64,000 bases of DNA from Moorella humiferrea (GCF_039233145.1 NZ_CP136419.1:594001-658000); one strand, 5' to 3'. Numbered from the stretch's first letter, positions 53,075 through 61,758 are shown. Numbers and translations are program-made. Notes: generated by a model from the letters alone, not told the origin.

Positions 53075-54100
53075 TTGAGCAATAGAGATGTTATCCGTAT
53101 CGGTATTGTTGGTGCCGGGTTTATCGGCGCCATCCACGCCGCTGGTTACGCCCACAATCCCCGGGCACGACTAACGGCAGTGGCCGATATTAGGCCGGAA
53201 AAAGCCGGCGAACTGGCGGCTAAGTACGGTCTCAAAGCTTACCCCACCCTGGATGCAATGCTGACCGCGGAAAAACTGGACGCCGTCGATATCTGCCTGC
53301 CATCGCCTTACCACCGCGAAGCTGTGGTCAAAGCTGCCGCCGCCGGCCTGCACATCCTGGTGGAAAAACCTTTTGCCCTCAACCTAGAAGATATCGACGC
53401 AATGATCGCTGCCGTCGAGGCCGGCGGCGTGCGCTTGATGGTGGCCCACGTTTGCCGGTTCATGCCCGAATACATGGTAGCCAAATCCCTTCTGGAAGAA
53501 GGAAAGTTAGGACGGCCCCTCTTTTTCGGCGCCTGGCGAGTATCAGCCACCCCCGGGTGGAGCTGGAACAACTGGCTCTTAGACCGCCAGCAAAGCGGGG
53601 GTACCATTATGGACCTGCAGATTCACGACATCGACCTCAGCAACTGGTTATTGGGAGAGCCACAATCCTTTTACATGCAGGAAATAATGACCCCCGGTCG
53701 TCTGGGACCGGCCCATGTAGTTTCCAACCTCACTTATGCTAATGGTGCCGCGGCGTGCCTGGAAGCCAGTCACCTGATGCCGCCCTCCTACCCCTTTACC
53801 ACCGGCTACCGCCTGGTAGGCGAGGAAGGCGTTGTAGAGTTCATGAGTCCCCGCGCAGGCGAAAAGCAGGTCCTGGTCTATAGGGGTGATGAAGTGACGA
53901 CCATAGACGGCAACCGCCTGCCGGCGATCATGGCCGGCGATCCTTACACCGAGGAGCTGGCCCATTTCGTCGACTGTCTCCTTACCGGGGCGCCCTTCCG
54001 GGTCAGCCCGATGGAGGCGCGCCTGGCGGTGGCAACAGTCCTGAAACTGGTCGCATCTTTTTCTCGGGGCACTTGGGGAGCAAATAGACGCCCCGGATAA
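53075..54100 (+). CDS. Gfo/Idh/MocA oxidoreductase 1
   Basis: This 341-residue dehydrogenase has the N-terminal NAD(P) motif GIVGAGFIGAIHAAGY, the conserved Glu97-Lys98-Pro99 and a catalytic-type His184 in DLQIHDIDL. Members oxidise hydroxyls of sugars or inositols, and some use bound NAD to cleave glycosides. All key residues are present. The start is TTG at 53075 with AAAGGAGG nine bases upstream. It is the first of three consecutive paralogues after the importer. Confidence 0.9.
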   Translation: MSNRDVIRIGIVGAGFIGAIHAAGYAHNPRARLTAVADIRPEKAGELAAKYGLKAYPTLDAMLTAEKLDAVDICLPSPYHREAVVKAAAAGLHILVEKPFALNLEDIDAMIAAVEAGGVRLMVAHVCRFMPEYMVAKSLLEEGKLGRPLFFGAWRVSATPGWSWNNWLLDRQQSGGTIMDLQIHDIDLSNWLLGEPQSFYMQEIMTPGRLGPAHVVSNLTYANGAAACLEASHLMPPSYPFTTGYRLVGEEGVVEFMSPRAGEKQVLVYRGDEVTTIDGNRLPAIMAGDPYTEELAHFVDCLLTGAPFRVSPMEARLAVATVLKLVASFSRGTWGANRRPG

Positions 54101-54150
54101 TGCCACCACCGGTCATTAATCTAACTTCCGTTGCAGGAAGGAGAATAATA

Positions 54151-55143
54151 GTGACTTTACGCATTGGCCTTATCGGCTGCGGGGCCGCCGGCCAGGCCCA
54201 CGCCGCCGCCTACCGGGAAATTGAGGGAGTGGAGCTCCGGGCCGTAGCTGATATTGATGCTGCTGTCGCTGCCAGGTTGGCGGCCGCAACCAGCTGCGAA
54301 GCTATGCCCTTGGAGGAACTGCTTGACGCTGATCTCGACATAATTGATATAGCCACTCCGACCTCTAACCATGCTGACCTTGTGCAAGAGGCTGCCCGCC
54401 GCGGCAAGGACGTATTTTGCGAGACCCCCCTGGCTCGCACCATGGACCAGGCGCAGGCGGCCGTGAACGCCTGCCGGGAGGCGGGCGTCCGCCTCATCCC
54501 CTTGCACCTCAACGCCTTTATGCCACCCCTGCGCCGCGCCGCGGCCATCCTGGCCGGCGGGAGCCTCGGACGGGCCGGGGTGGTACGGATTACCCGGCGC
54601 CGGCCCGGCATACCTGCCAGCGCCGGCGATTGGCGCCGCAGCCTGAAGGAAAGCGGCGGCGTCATCCTGGACCTCCTCGCCCAGGACATTGCTTTCCTGA
54701 TCGGTTGTTGTGGCCGGGTGCAGCGGGTTTACGCCGCTTCCACCGCCTACCGGGAAATACTGGCCGGGGAATATGCCCTGGTTTCCCTGCGGATGGAAAA
54801 TGGTATTATTGCCCACCTGGATGGAAACTGGCTTCCCCGTGACCATGGTGGTGACGAGCTAGAGATTGCTGCCAGCAACGGCCTTATAGCATATTCCGAA
54901 GAGAATACAGCGCCCTTAAGGTTTACCACCGCTGATGGCGTGGCGGGACGTCATGGTCTAATAAGCCCGGTGGAAGAAGATATGTACGTTGCCGGGTTGA
55001 AGGAAGCCGTAGATTGCTTGTCAGGTAAACCCACACCCCTGGCCGATATAGAGATAGCCCTCCATACTATGGAAGTCGCCCTGGCAGCCCTGAAGTCGGC
55101 GATCACCGGACAGGTTTTTACTTTAGCGCAGTCGAGGAGATGA
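54151..55143 (+). CDS. Gfo/Idh/MocA family protein 2 with substituted catalytic residues
   Basis: This 330-residue paralogue keeps the Rossmann motif GLIGCGAAGQAHAAAY. The family EKP motif is Glu91-Thr92-Pro93, so the conserved Lys is lost. The usual His of the D-x3-HD-x-D segment is Gln178 (DLLAQDIA). It may be a non-catalytic partner, an enzyme with altered chemistry, or a gene losing function; the frame is intact and codon use looks normal. The start is GTG at 54151 after AGGAAGGAG, and there is no long gap to its neighbours. Confidence 0.85.
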   Translation: MTLRIGLIGCGAAGQAHAAAYREIEGVELRAVADIDAAVAARLAAATSCEAMPLEELLDADLDIIDIATPTSNHADLVQEAARRGKDVFCETPLARTMDQAQAAVNACREAGVRLIPLHLNAFMPPLRRAAAILAGGSLGRAGVVRITRRRPGIPASAGDWRRSLKESGGVILDLLAQDIAFLIGCCGRVQRVYAASTAYREILAGEYALVSLRMENGIIAHLDGNWLPRDHGGDELEIAASNGLIAYSEENTAPLRFTTADGVAGRHGLISPVEEDMYVAGLKEAVDCLSGKPTPLADIEIALHTMEVALAALKSAITGQVFTLAQSRR

Positions 55144-55147
55144 AGGG

Positions 55148-56128
55148 ATGAAAATAGGGATTTTAAGTTTCGCCCATATGCATGCTTACAGCTACGCCGG
55201 CGCCCTTACTCGCCTACCCGGGGTGGAATTTGCCGGCTTGGCGGACGACGACGCCAGCCGGGGCCGCGCCACCGCCGCGCAGTTTGGCACGCGTTACTTT
55301 CCTACGATCGATGCCCTCCTGGAAACAGATATCGACGGAGTGATCATCTGCTCCGCCAATGCCGAACATGCCCCCATGGCCCTGGCTGCCGCTTCCCATG
55401 GTAAGCATATCCTGTGCGAAAAGCCCATTGCAACCACCATTGAAGATGCCGCCCGCATGATCGCTGCGTGCCAGGAAAACAATGTCCAGCTGGGCGTGGC
55501 CTTTCCCTGCCGCTTTCACCCGGCGGCGCGCCGATTACGCCAGGAAATCCAGGCCGGCAAGCTGGGACGGGTGATCGCCATTCGCGCCACCAATCATGGC
55601 TCGCTGCCGCCAGGCTGGTTTTTAGACCGGGAAAAGGCCGGCGGCGGCGCTGTCATGGACCATACTGTCCACGTTGTTGATCTCTTACGGTGGTTCTTAG
55701 GCCAGGAAGTGATCCGCGTCTATGCCGAGGCCGGGACCCTCCTTTATGATATCAACGTAGAAGATTGTGGTCTTCTATCCATGGAACTGAGCGGTGGCGT
55801 CTTCGTTACCCTGGACACCAGTTGGTCACGGCCACCGGGCTTCCCCACCTGGGGTGACGTGACCATGGAAATCATCGGCACCGCCGGTACTGCTTACCTG
55901 GACCTGTTTGCCCAGAACCTGGCGGTCTACGGCCCAGGAGAGTTGACTACCCGTTACGAAAACTGGGGTAGCGACGCCGATTATATCATGGTGCGGGAAT
56001 TTGTATCCTGCATTGCCGGCAACCGTCGGTTCCCGGTTTCCGGCCATGACGGCTTGAAAGCCCTGGAAGTGGCCCTAGCCGCCTACCGCGCCGCGGAAAC
56101 CAATGCGCCAGTAGCGGTGGGAAACTAA
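55148..56128 (+). CDS. Gfo/Idh/MocA oxidoreductase 3
   Basis: This 326-residue protein has Glu91-Lys92-Pro93 and Asp171-His172-x2-His175 in the C-terminal half, so catalysis is plausible. The N-terminal dinucleotide loop is unusual: GILSFAHMHAYSYAGAL replaces GxGxxG. This form is seen in one subset of the family. It starts four bases after gene 2 and ends one base before the ROK kinase, so these genes form one tight operon. Confidence 0.88.
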   Translation: MKIGILSFAHMHAYSYAGALTRLPGVEFAGLADDDASRGRATAAQFGTRYFPTIDALLETDIDGVIICSANAEHAPMALAAASHGKHILCEKPIATTIEDAARMIAACQENNVQLGVAFPCRFHPAARRLRQEIQAGKLGRVIAIRATNHGSLPPGWFLDREKAGGGAVMDHTVHVVDLLRWFLGQEVIRVYAEAGTLLYDINVEDCGLLSMELSGGVFVTLDTSWSRPPGFPTWGDVTMEIIGTAGTAYLDLFAQNLAVYGPGELTTRYENWGSDADYIMVREFVSCIAGNRRFPVSGHDGLKALEVALAAYRAAETNAPVAVGN

Positions 56129-56129
56129 C

Positions 56130-57134
56130 ATGGAGAAAGAACGGAGCTACGTCTTAGGAGTAGATTTGGGTGGAACCAAAATAGCTTTCGGGCTGGTCGA
56201 CCAGGCAGGGCGGGTTATCAACGAAATGATCGTACCTACTCGTCCTGACGACGGCGCCGCGTGCGTTATTGAGCGCATCGTGACCGGGTTACGCCTGGTG
56301 GGAGCGGAGGCCGGGAAAGGGGGAGGAATAAAAGGGGTGGGTATGGCCCTCCCCGGCGTTTTCGACAGTGACGGCGGCAGGGTGATCCTCTCTGCCAATT
56401 TGAATTGGCGCAATGTCCCAGTTGGCGAAATTCTGACCAGGGAGTTGAACCTCCCCCTTTTCTTAGAGAACGACGCCCGTGCCGCGGCCTGGGGCGAGAA
56501 ATGCTTCGGCCATGGGCGCAATGTGGAAAATTTGCTTTATATCGCTATTGGTACGGGCATCGGCGGCGGCCTCATCCTGGGCGGGCGGATCTACCGCGGT
56601 CACCACGGCAACGCCGGCGAGATCGGCCATATGGTAGTTAACCCGGCAGGCCCCCGTTGTGGATGCGGCAATTACGGCTGCTGGGAAGCGCTGGCCTCGG
56701 GCAAGGCTATCGCCGGCCGGGCCGCCGCCCTCCTCGCCGCCGGCCGGCCTTCGATCTTGGGGGAGATTATAAACCGTAACGAAGAACTCACCGCCTTGCA
56801 CGTCGCCTCCGCCGCCGCGGCCGGCGATAAGCTGGCGCAGGAGGTTATGGAAGAAGCGGCCAATTATATCGGTTTGGGCATCGCCTCATTGGTTACCATC
56901 TTCGACCCGGAACTAGTGGTTCTGGGCGGAGGCGTCAGCCGGACCGGCAGCTTGCTGTTACCCACGGTAACCCGGGTGGTGCGCCAGCGCGCCCTGCCGC
57001 CGGCCGCTAGTAGCGTGCAGGTGGTTTTGTCTACATGGCCGGAAATGGCGGGAGTAGTAGGCGCTGCCGCCATAGCTTTTACCCGCCTCGGACTGCTGGA
57101 CGAAGGGGGCAGGCAAACATGTCGCGCATGTTAG
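56130..57134 (+). CDS. ROK-family sugar kinase
   Basis: This 334-residue kinase has the phosphate motif GVDLGGTKIAFG and the catalytic-type Asp in LENDARAAAWGE. GTGIGGGLILGGRIY and the zinc motif CGCGNYGCWE are also present. It lacks a helix-turn-helix, so it is an enzyme and not a repressor. ROK kinases include glucokinase, GlcNAc kinase and ManNAc kinase; the NagA and SIS genes downstream favour an N-acetylhexosamine. It overlaps the SIS gene by 16 bases. Confidence 0.9.
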   Translation: MEKERSYVLGVDLGGTKIAFGLVDQAGRVINEMIVPTRPDDGAACVIERIVTGLRLVGAEAGKGGGIKGVGMALPGVFDSDGGRVILSANLNWRNVPVGEILTRELNLPLFLENDARAAAWGEKCFGHGRNVENLLYIAIGTGIGGGLILGGRIYRGHHGNAGEIGHMVVNPAGPRCGCGNYGCWEALASGKAIAGRAAALLAAGRPSILGEIINRNEELTALHVASAAAAGDKLAQEVMEEAANYIGLGIASLVTIFDPELVVLGGGVSRTGSLLLPTVTRVVRQRALPPAASSVQVVLSTWPEMAGVVGAAAIAFTRLGLLDEGGRQTCRAC

Positions 57135-58153
57135 AGGAGATTATGGAACAGCCTGGTGTGTTGCGCCGACTGCTCCAGGAAGAAAAAGAAAACGTCCGCG
57201 CCATAGCTAACCTCATCAAGGAACGGCAGTGCCGTTATGCGGTTATCGCCGCCCGCGGCACTTCCGACCATGCCGCCACCTTTGCCAAATACGCCCTGGA
57301 AGTTTACACCGGCCTGCCGGTGGCCCTGGCCGCACCTTCGGTCATCACCCTTTACGGCGGCTGCTTGCAATTACAGGACGCCCTGGTAATCGGCATCTCC
57401 CAGTCGGGCGAGGCGGCCGATGTGGCCGAGATCTTACACCAGGGCCGGACGAGCGGGGCGGTGGTAGTCACCATCACCAACGAAGCGGAATCTACGCTGG
57501 CTAGGCAGGCAGATCACCTGCTCCTCTGTCGCGCCGGTAAAGAGACGGCACTGGCAGCGACCAAGACGTATACCAGCGAGCTGGCCCTGCTCGGCATGTT
57601 GGTGGCGGCCCTGTCCGGGCGTGACGACTTGATTACCGCCCTAGCAGGGGTGACGGAAGCCGTGGAGGCTTGCCTGGCCCTGGCGCCGCGCATCAACCAG
57701 GTCGTAGAGCGGTACGCGTATATGGATGAATGTGTGGTCCTGGGCCGGGGGTTGAATTACCCCACCGCCCTGGAGGCGGCCCTGAAGCTGCAGGAAACAT
57801 GCTATGTGCAGGCCCAGGGTTTTTCCGCCGCCGACTTTTTACACGGCCCCATTGCCATTATATCCCATGGTTATCCGGCTATCATTGTAGCGCCCTCCGG
57901 CAGAAGTTATATGCAGATGCAGGAAATGGCTGGCCGGCTTCTGGCCCGCGGAGCGGAACTCATCGTCCTCTCCGACCGCCGGGAAATCCTGGACCAGGCC
58001 CGGACAGGGCTGGAACTCCCCGCTGTGGACGAGTTCATCTCGCCGTTTACCGGCATTGTGGCCATGCAGCTTTTCTCCTGTTTCCTTGCCGAAGCAAAAG
58101 GCTTAGATCCCGATCGCCCGCGGGGACTGCGTAAGGTAACGGTGACCCGTTAA
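57119..58153 (+). CDS. SIS-domain aminosugar-phosphate isomerase/deaminase (NagB-II or GlmS-like)
   Basis: This 344-residue protein matches the isomerase half of GlmS, with two SIS domains. Motifs are AARGTSDHAATFAKY, IGISQSGEAADV, ALAATKTYTSELALL and ARGLNYPTALEAALKLQET. It lacks the glutaminase domain, as in NagB-II deaminases that convert glucosamine-6-phosphate to fructose-6-phosphate and ammonia. Its position between a ROK kinase and NagA supports that role. ATG 57119 lies within the end of the kinase gene. Confidence 0.87.
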   Translation: MSRMLEEIMEQPGVLRRLLQEEKENVRAIANLIKERQCRYAVIAARGTSDHAATFAKYALEVYTGLPVALAAPSVITLYGGCLQLQDALVIGISQSGEAADVAEILHQGRTSGAVVVTITNEAESTLARQADHLLLCRAGKETALAATKTYTSELALLGMLVAALSGRDDLITALAGVTEAVEACLALAPRINQVVERYAYMDECVVLGRGLNYPTALEAALKLQETCYVQAQGFSAADFLHGPIAIISHGYPAIIVAPSGRSYMQMQEMAGRLLARGAELIVLSDRREILDQARTGLELPAVDEFISPFTGIVAMQLFSCFLAEAKGLDPDRPRGLRKVTVTR

Positions 58154-58174
58154 GGAAGGAAGGGGGCCTAACCT

Positions 58175-59434
58175 TTGCCGATCAGTTCGACGCCGCCCGA
58201 TGTTATAACACTGCAGGGCGGCATCCTTGTCCTGCCGGATCGATTGATTACCGGCGGTATTTTAGAGATTGGTGGCGGTAAAATCATCGCCCTGGGCGGC
58301 CCGGGGTCCGGCGGAGAAAGCACGGACCGGGAACTGAGGGGTACAATCATAGACGTATCCGGCCGCTATGTTTGCCCGGGATTTATCGACCTGCATGTTC
58401 ACGGTGGCGGGGTCCACGGCTTCGACTGGCAGCAACCGTGGAGTGAGTGGGAGCAGGTGGCCCGCGTTCACGCCGCCCACGGAGTAACCTCCCTCCTGGC
58501 CACGGTTCCGTTACCGCATGATGTACACTTGCTCTACGAGTTCCGTAGAGAAGTAGCCGGAAAAGAAATGACGGGGAGCACCATTTTAGGCCTGCATCTG
58601 GAGGGGCCGTACTTAAGCCCGGTACGTCGCGGCTGCTGGCCGCAATCCTCCCTGCGACTGCCCCGGCCGGATGATTGCCGAGCCCTCCTGCAAGCCGCAG
58701 GTCCGAGTCTAAAAGTCATCACCCTGGCCCCGGAGCTGCCGGGCGCTATGGAATGTATCTCGCTCCTGAAGGCCGCAGGTGTGGTGGTGGCCATGGGTCA
58801 TACGGATGCCACCTATGAACAGGCCGTTCAGGCGGCCCGCGCCGGCGTGCGGAGGGTCACCCATCTTTTCAACGCCATGCGGGGGCTACACCACCGGGAA
58901 CCTGGTACCGCTGGGGCGGCCATGGATCTGCCAGGGGTAATGGCGGAGATAATCTGCGACGGCGTCCACGTCCACCCCGCCGCCATGCGTTTGGCCCTGC
59001 GGGCTAAAGGTGTAGATGGCCTCAACCTGGTCACCGACGCTAGTCCCCTGGCCGGGGCCCCGGATACGACGTTGGAAGTACCGTTCGGTCAATTTCCAGT
59101 AAAGGTTGTCAACGGTGCCTGCCGCGCGCCCGACGGCTCCCTGGCCGGCAGCCTCCTAACCTTGGAGCAAGCCGTGGCCAACGCTACCCGCTTTCTGGAA
59201 GTTCCGCTATGGCAAGCGGTGCGCATGGCCAGCCTCAATCCCGCCCGTTCCCTGGGCATCGACGACTGCAAGGGTTCCCTGGAAACCGGCAAAGATGCGG
59301 ATATTACTGTGCTGGATAACGACTTCGGTGTTGAAGCCACCTTCATCGGCGGCCGCCTGGTATATGTCGACCCGGCAGCCGCCGGGCGATATAAACCGCT
59401 AAACCCGCCTCACCACCAGTCCCAGCAGAATTAA
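58175..59434 (+). CDS. nagA: N-acetylglucosamine-6-phosphate deacetylase
   Basis: This 419-residue amidohydrolase has the metal motif GFIDLHVHGGG. It also has GLHLEGPYLSP (metal-binding Glu), MGHTDATYEQA, HLFNAMRGLHHREPG, and LVTDASPLAG with the catalytic Asp. NagA removes acetate from GlcNAc-6-phosphate to give GlcN-6-phosphate. With the kinase and SIS protein it forms a complete salvage route and would also release acetate. TTG 58175 follows GGAAGGAAGGGGG. It ends the cluster and overlaps a convergent small gene by 36 bases. Confidence 0.93.
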   Translation: MPISSTPPDVITLQGGILVLPDRLITGGILEIGGGKIIALGGPGSGGESTDRELRGTIIDVSGRYVCPGFIDLHVHGGGVHGFDWQQPWSEWEQVARVHAAHGVTSLLATVPLPHDVHLLYEFRREVAGKEMTGSTILGLHLEGPYLSPVRRGCWPQSSLRLPRPDDCRALLQAAGPSLKVITLAPELPGAMECISLLKAAGVVVAMGHTDATYEQAVQAARAGVRRVTHLFNAMRGLHHREPGTAGAAMDLPGVMAEIICDGVHVHPAAMRLALRAKGVDGLNLVTDASPLAGAPDTTLEVPFGQFPVKVVNGACRAPDGSLAGSLLTLEQAVANATRFLEVPLWQAVRMASLNPARSLGIDDCKGSLETGKDADITVLDNDFGVEATFIGGRLVYVDPAAAGRYKPLNPPHHQSQQN

Positions 59435-59680
59435 AAAGGCGAGGCTGGTAAGCTGGTTGACCAGTTCTTTATAGAGTTCCTTAGCACGTGAGTCTAACTT
59501 TGATTTTCCGATTAAGCAGTTCGCTAAATCCTCCACAGGGCCGACGATAATTATAGCCAAGGCAATATAAAGCTGCGGGGGCGAAGGCCCCCGTACTCCT
59601 TTGATGAGGGCTTCTAGGACGACAGCGGCGCCAAGGAAGTAGGAAAGGATGCCGAGGATTTTGTTCAGTGTTTTAATCAT
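59399..59680 (-). CDS. Small membrane protein of unknown function
   Basis: This 93-residue protein has three hydrophobic stretches, at about residues 8-27, 35-50 and 75-90, separated by charged loops (GKSKLDSRAKELYKE). I do not recognise a family. GGGTGAAG lies before the ATG. Its 3' end overlaps nagA by 36 bases. It is probably a single-gene unit. Confidence 0.6.
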   Translation of the reverse strand: MIKTLNKILGILSYFLGAAVVLEALIKGVRGPSPPQLYIALAIIIVGPVEDLANCLIGKSKLDSRAKELYKELVNQLTSLAFLILLGLVVRRV

Positions 59681-59803
59681 AGCACTTCACCCGGCGTGGG
59701 TTATTTTTGTAGAAAGATTATTTCAAAAGGAACTTTTTCATGCCAATTTATTATTTACATATAAGCATTTGCATACTAAAATACTTACATGAGGTGATTT
59801 AAC

Positions 59804-60046
59804 ATGCGCACAACCATTGAAATCAGCAATGAAATCCGTGCTAAGCTTATGGCCTTGGCGGCCAGGCGGGGTTTACGGGGTTATTCGGAAATAGTAAATG
59901 AAGCCCTTGAGGAGTATTTAGCAAGGGTGGAGAATCGGGAAAAAGAGATTAACGAGGTTCTAAAACTGGCCGGTAGTTTAAATGAAGAAGAAAGCCAAAA
60001 ATATGCAGCCAGGGTGAAGGAGTTCTGGTCGCGGTGGGAGTCGTAA
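59804..60046 (+). CDS. vapB: VapB-type RHH antitoxin
   Basis: This 80-residue protein starts MRTTIEISNEIRAKLMALA and continues GYSEIVNEALEEYLA, a ribbon-helix-helix antitoxin pattern, with a charged C-terminal tail for toxin binding. GAGGTG precedes the ATG. It overlaps the PIN toxin gene by 13 bases. Confidence 0.87.
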   Translation: MRTTIEISNEIRAKLMALAARRGLRGYSEIVNEALEEYLARVENREKEINEVLKLAGSLNEEESQKYAARVKEFWSRWES

Positions 60047-60444
60047 CCGATACCTCGATAATTATTGGCTTTTTGAAAGGGCACCAGCCTGAAGTCGATT
60101 ATGTCGAGCAAGCTTTAAGAAATGGTACGCTTACCATAACAGCGATAACGGTATTTGAACTCAAAGTAGGTCTTCCGGCCAACAGTAAAAGGGAAAGGTT
60201 GCTAACAAAATTTTTTCAGCAGGTTACCATTTTACCCTTTGATGGCCAGGCAGCCCTGGCGGCGGCTATGATTGAAAATAGATTGCGGGCTGGCGGAGAG
60301 GTAATAGGAGTGCCTGATACCCTCATTGCCGGCATCTGCCTAGCGCGCAACTTATCCCTGTTAACATTAAATATAGAGCATTTTAAACGGGTGCCCGGGT
60401 TGGAAGTGCTAACCCCTGTCTCCCTTTCCTCGCCGCAAGCGTAA
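60034..60444 (+). CDS. vapC: VapC-type PIN-domain toxin
   Basis: This 136-residue PIN ribonuclease has the first acidic residue in VVTDTSIIIGFL, Glu in ITVFELKVGL, and Asp in GVPDTLIAGICLA, followed by LLTLNIEHF. These are the metal-binding positions, so it looks intact. VapC toxins cleave specific tRNA or rRNA. The start is GTG at 60034 inside vapB. Confidence 0.9.
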   Translation: MGVVTDTSIIIGFLKGHQPEVDYVEQALRNGTLTITAITVFELKVGLPANSKRERLLTKFFQQVTILPFDGQAALAAAMIENRLRAGGEVIGVPDTLIAGICLARNLSLLTLNIEHFKRVPGLEVLTPVSLSSPQA

Positions 60445-60572
60445 CTTGTATATGCGTCTTACAGTACCCTTGGTCTGCCTGCTCCCATATAGCGGCAGAC
60501 ACCAGGTTAACGATAAAAAGAGGCGCCAATGGGCAAAATGTGTATTATGAAACGATAACCGGAGGTATGCCT

Positions 60573-61268
60573 GTGCGACGCGCAGCCGCAGTTATCGCCG
60601 TCGCTTTACTCATAGCGGTGGCCTTTTTTACTTTTAAGGACCGGTCCCGCCCCCAAGCGCCCCAGCCGCCCGGGGCAAAGGAGCCGGGCATCCAGCAGCC
60701 CGCACCGGGTCAGCAACCCGAAGCGGGTGGGGGAGGCCAGAAATCCTCGACAGTTGTCAAGCCCGGTAATTATTTTCCCCTTACTCCTGGTAGCTGGTGG
60801 CAGTATCTTGGTGAGGGCAACGAATACGCTACTTTTAAACGCGAGGTCCTGTACGTCAAAAATGACCGCGCCCAGATCAAGGAAGACAACGGCGGCACGG
60901 TCAGCGCGGCCGTTTTTAAGATAACGGACGACGCGGTAACGCGCATCCTTTTTGAGGGCGAGCAGTATGAAAACACGAACCTCCTGGACCAGGCGCCCCG
61001 GGAAAACGTCGTCATTTTGAAGGCGCCCCTGGCGGCGGGCACCCGGTGGGAAACCCCCAACGGCCCCAGGGAGATCGTGGATGTTAACGCTACCGTAGAC
61101 ACGCCGGCGGGGAAATTCGCCGACTGCCTTAAAATAAAGATCGAAGGCGCCGGTTCCACCATCTATGAGTACTACAAAGAAGGGGTAGGCATGGTGAAAA
61201 GGGAATTCGTTTCCGGAGATATTCGAGTGACTTCTACCCTGGAAAGCTATAAAATAAACGAGCGGTAA
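60573..61268 (+). CDS. Membrane-anchored extracytoplasmic protein, unknown function
   Basis: This 231-residue protein has an N-terminal hydrophobic anchor (RRAAAVIAVALLIAVAFFTF) then a Pro/Gly/Gln-rich linker at about residues 25-65. A beta-rich domain follows with YFPLTPGSWWQYLG and a TPAGKFADCLKIKIE segment. It resembles extracytoplasmic domains common in Firmicutes, but I cannot name a function. GTG 60573 has GGAGGT six bases upstream; ATG 60567 is too close to that site. Confidence 0.7.
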   Translation: MRRAAAVIAVALLIAVAFFTFKDRSRPQAPQPPGAKEPGIQQPAPGQQPEAGGGGQKSSTVVKPGNYFPLTPGSWWQYLGEGNEYATFKREVLYVKNDRAQIKEDNGGTVSAAVFKITDDAVTRILFEGEQYENTNLLDQAPRENVVILKAPLAAGTRWETPNGPREIVDVNATVDTPAGKFADCLKIKIEGAGSTIYEYYKEGVGMVKREFVSGDIRVTSTLESYKINER

Positions 61269-61388
61269 AAATTGCAAGTTAGCAGCTTTCCGGGAGGTGG
61301 CCAATTTAAAATCGACTAATATTGACAGATGCACCAAATATATGACAGAATATAACCATACAGTAGGCAAAATATAACAAATTGTTTT

Positions 61389-61470
61389 ATGACGCTTAAA
61401 AACAACACTGGTAGCCAGTTCGACCCCAAAGCGGTCGCCGTCTTCCTGCGCCATTTAAAGGAAATAGAGT
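61389..61470 (+). pseudogene. C-terminal scar of an HD-GYP domain gene
   Basis: The frame from 61389 reads TLKNNTGSQFDPKAVAVFLR, which matches the usual end of HD-GYP phosphodiesterase domains (GTQFDP-x-VV-x-AF). Nothing upstream in frame shows the HD or GYP motifs, and past 61470 the frame dissolves into out-of-frame sequence. I infer a deletion joining this tail to the DUF4405-like fragment. Confidence 0.5.
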
Positions 61471-61471
61471 A

Positions 61472-61699
61472 TTGCCGGAACGGCGGCCAGGACGATTACT
61501 GTTCATCACCTGGCAGGTTCTGCCGTCCGGCAGGCAGGGCAGGGGAAGCGTGGAGGCCACTTTCATTTTCAGCCGCCACGAATGGGTTGATTTTCACGCA
61601 TGGCTGGCGGTGATTGCAGTTGTTTTGCTTGTTATTCACATTGCCCTGCACTGGAGCTGGATCGTGGCGACGACGAAGCGTTTACGCCAGAGGATTTAA
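61472..61699 (+). pseudogene. N-terminally truncated DUF4405-like membrane protein
   Basis: The frame encodes FITWQVLPSGRQGRG then RHEWVDFHAWLAVIAVVLLV and IHIALHWSWI, which resembles the end of DUF4405 proteins: a tail of helix 1, the WxxxH loop and a His-rich second helix that may bind heme. The first helix and start are missing. A TTG at 61472 gives only 75 residues with no ribosome binding site. It directly abuts the HD-GYP scar. Confidence 0.5.
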
Positions 61700-61758
61700 G
61701 GAGCTTAAGCCGGCCGGCTTGCGCGGGCGGCAGCCGGGTTGTAGCTGGAGGCAGGTTG

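Noticed and set aside
60606-61454. 282-codon minus-strand open frame opposite the anchored protein gene
   Set aside because: The plus-strand gene has a signal anchor, ribosome binding site and a sensible domain; the antisense frame has none.
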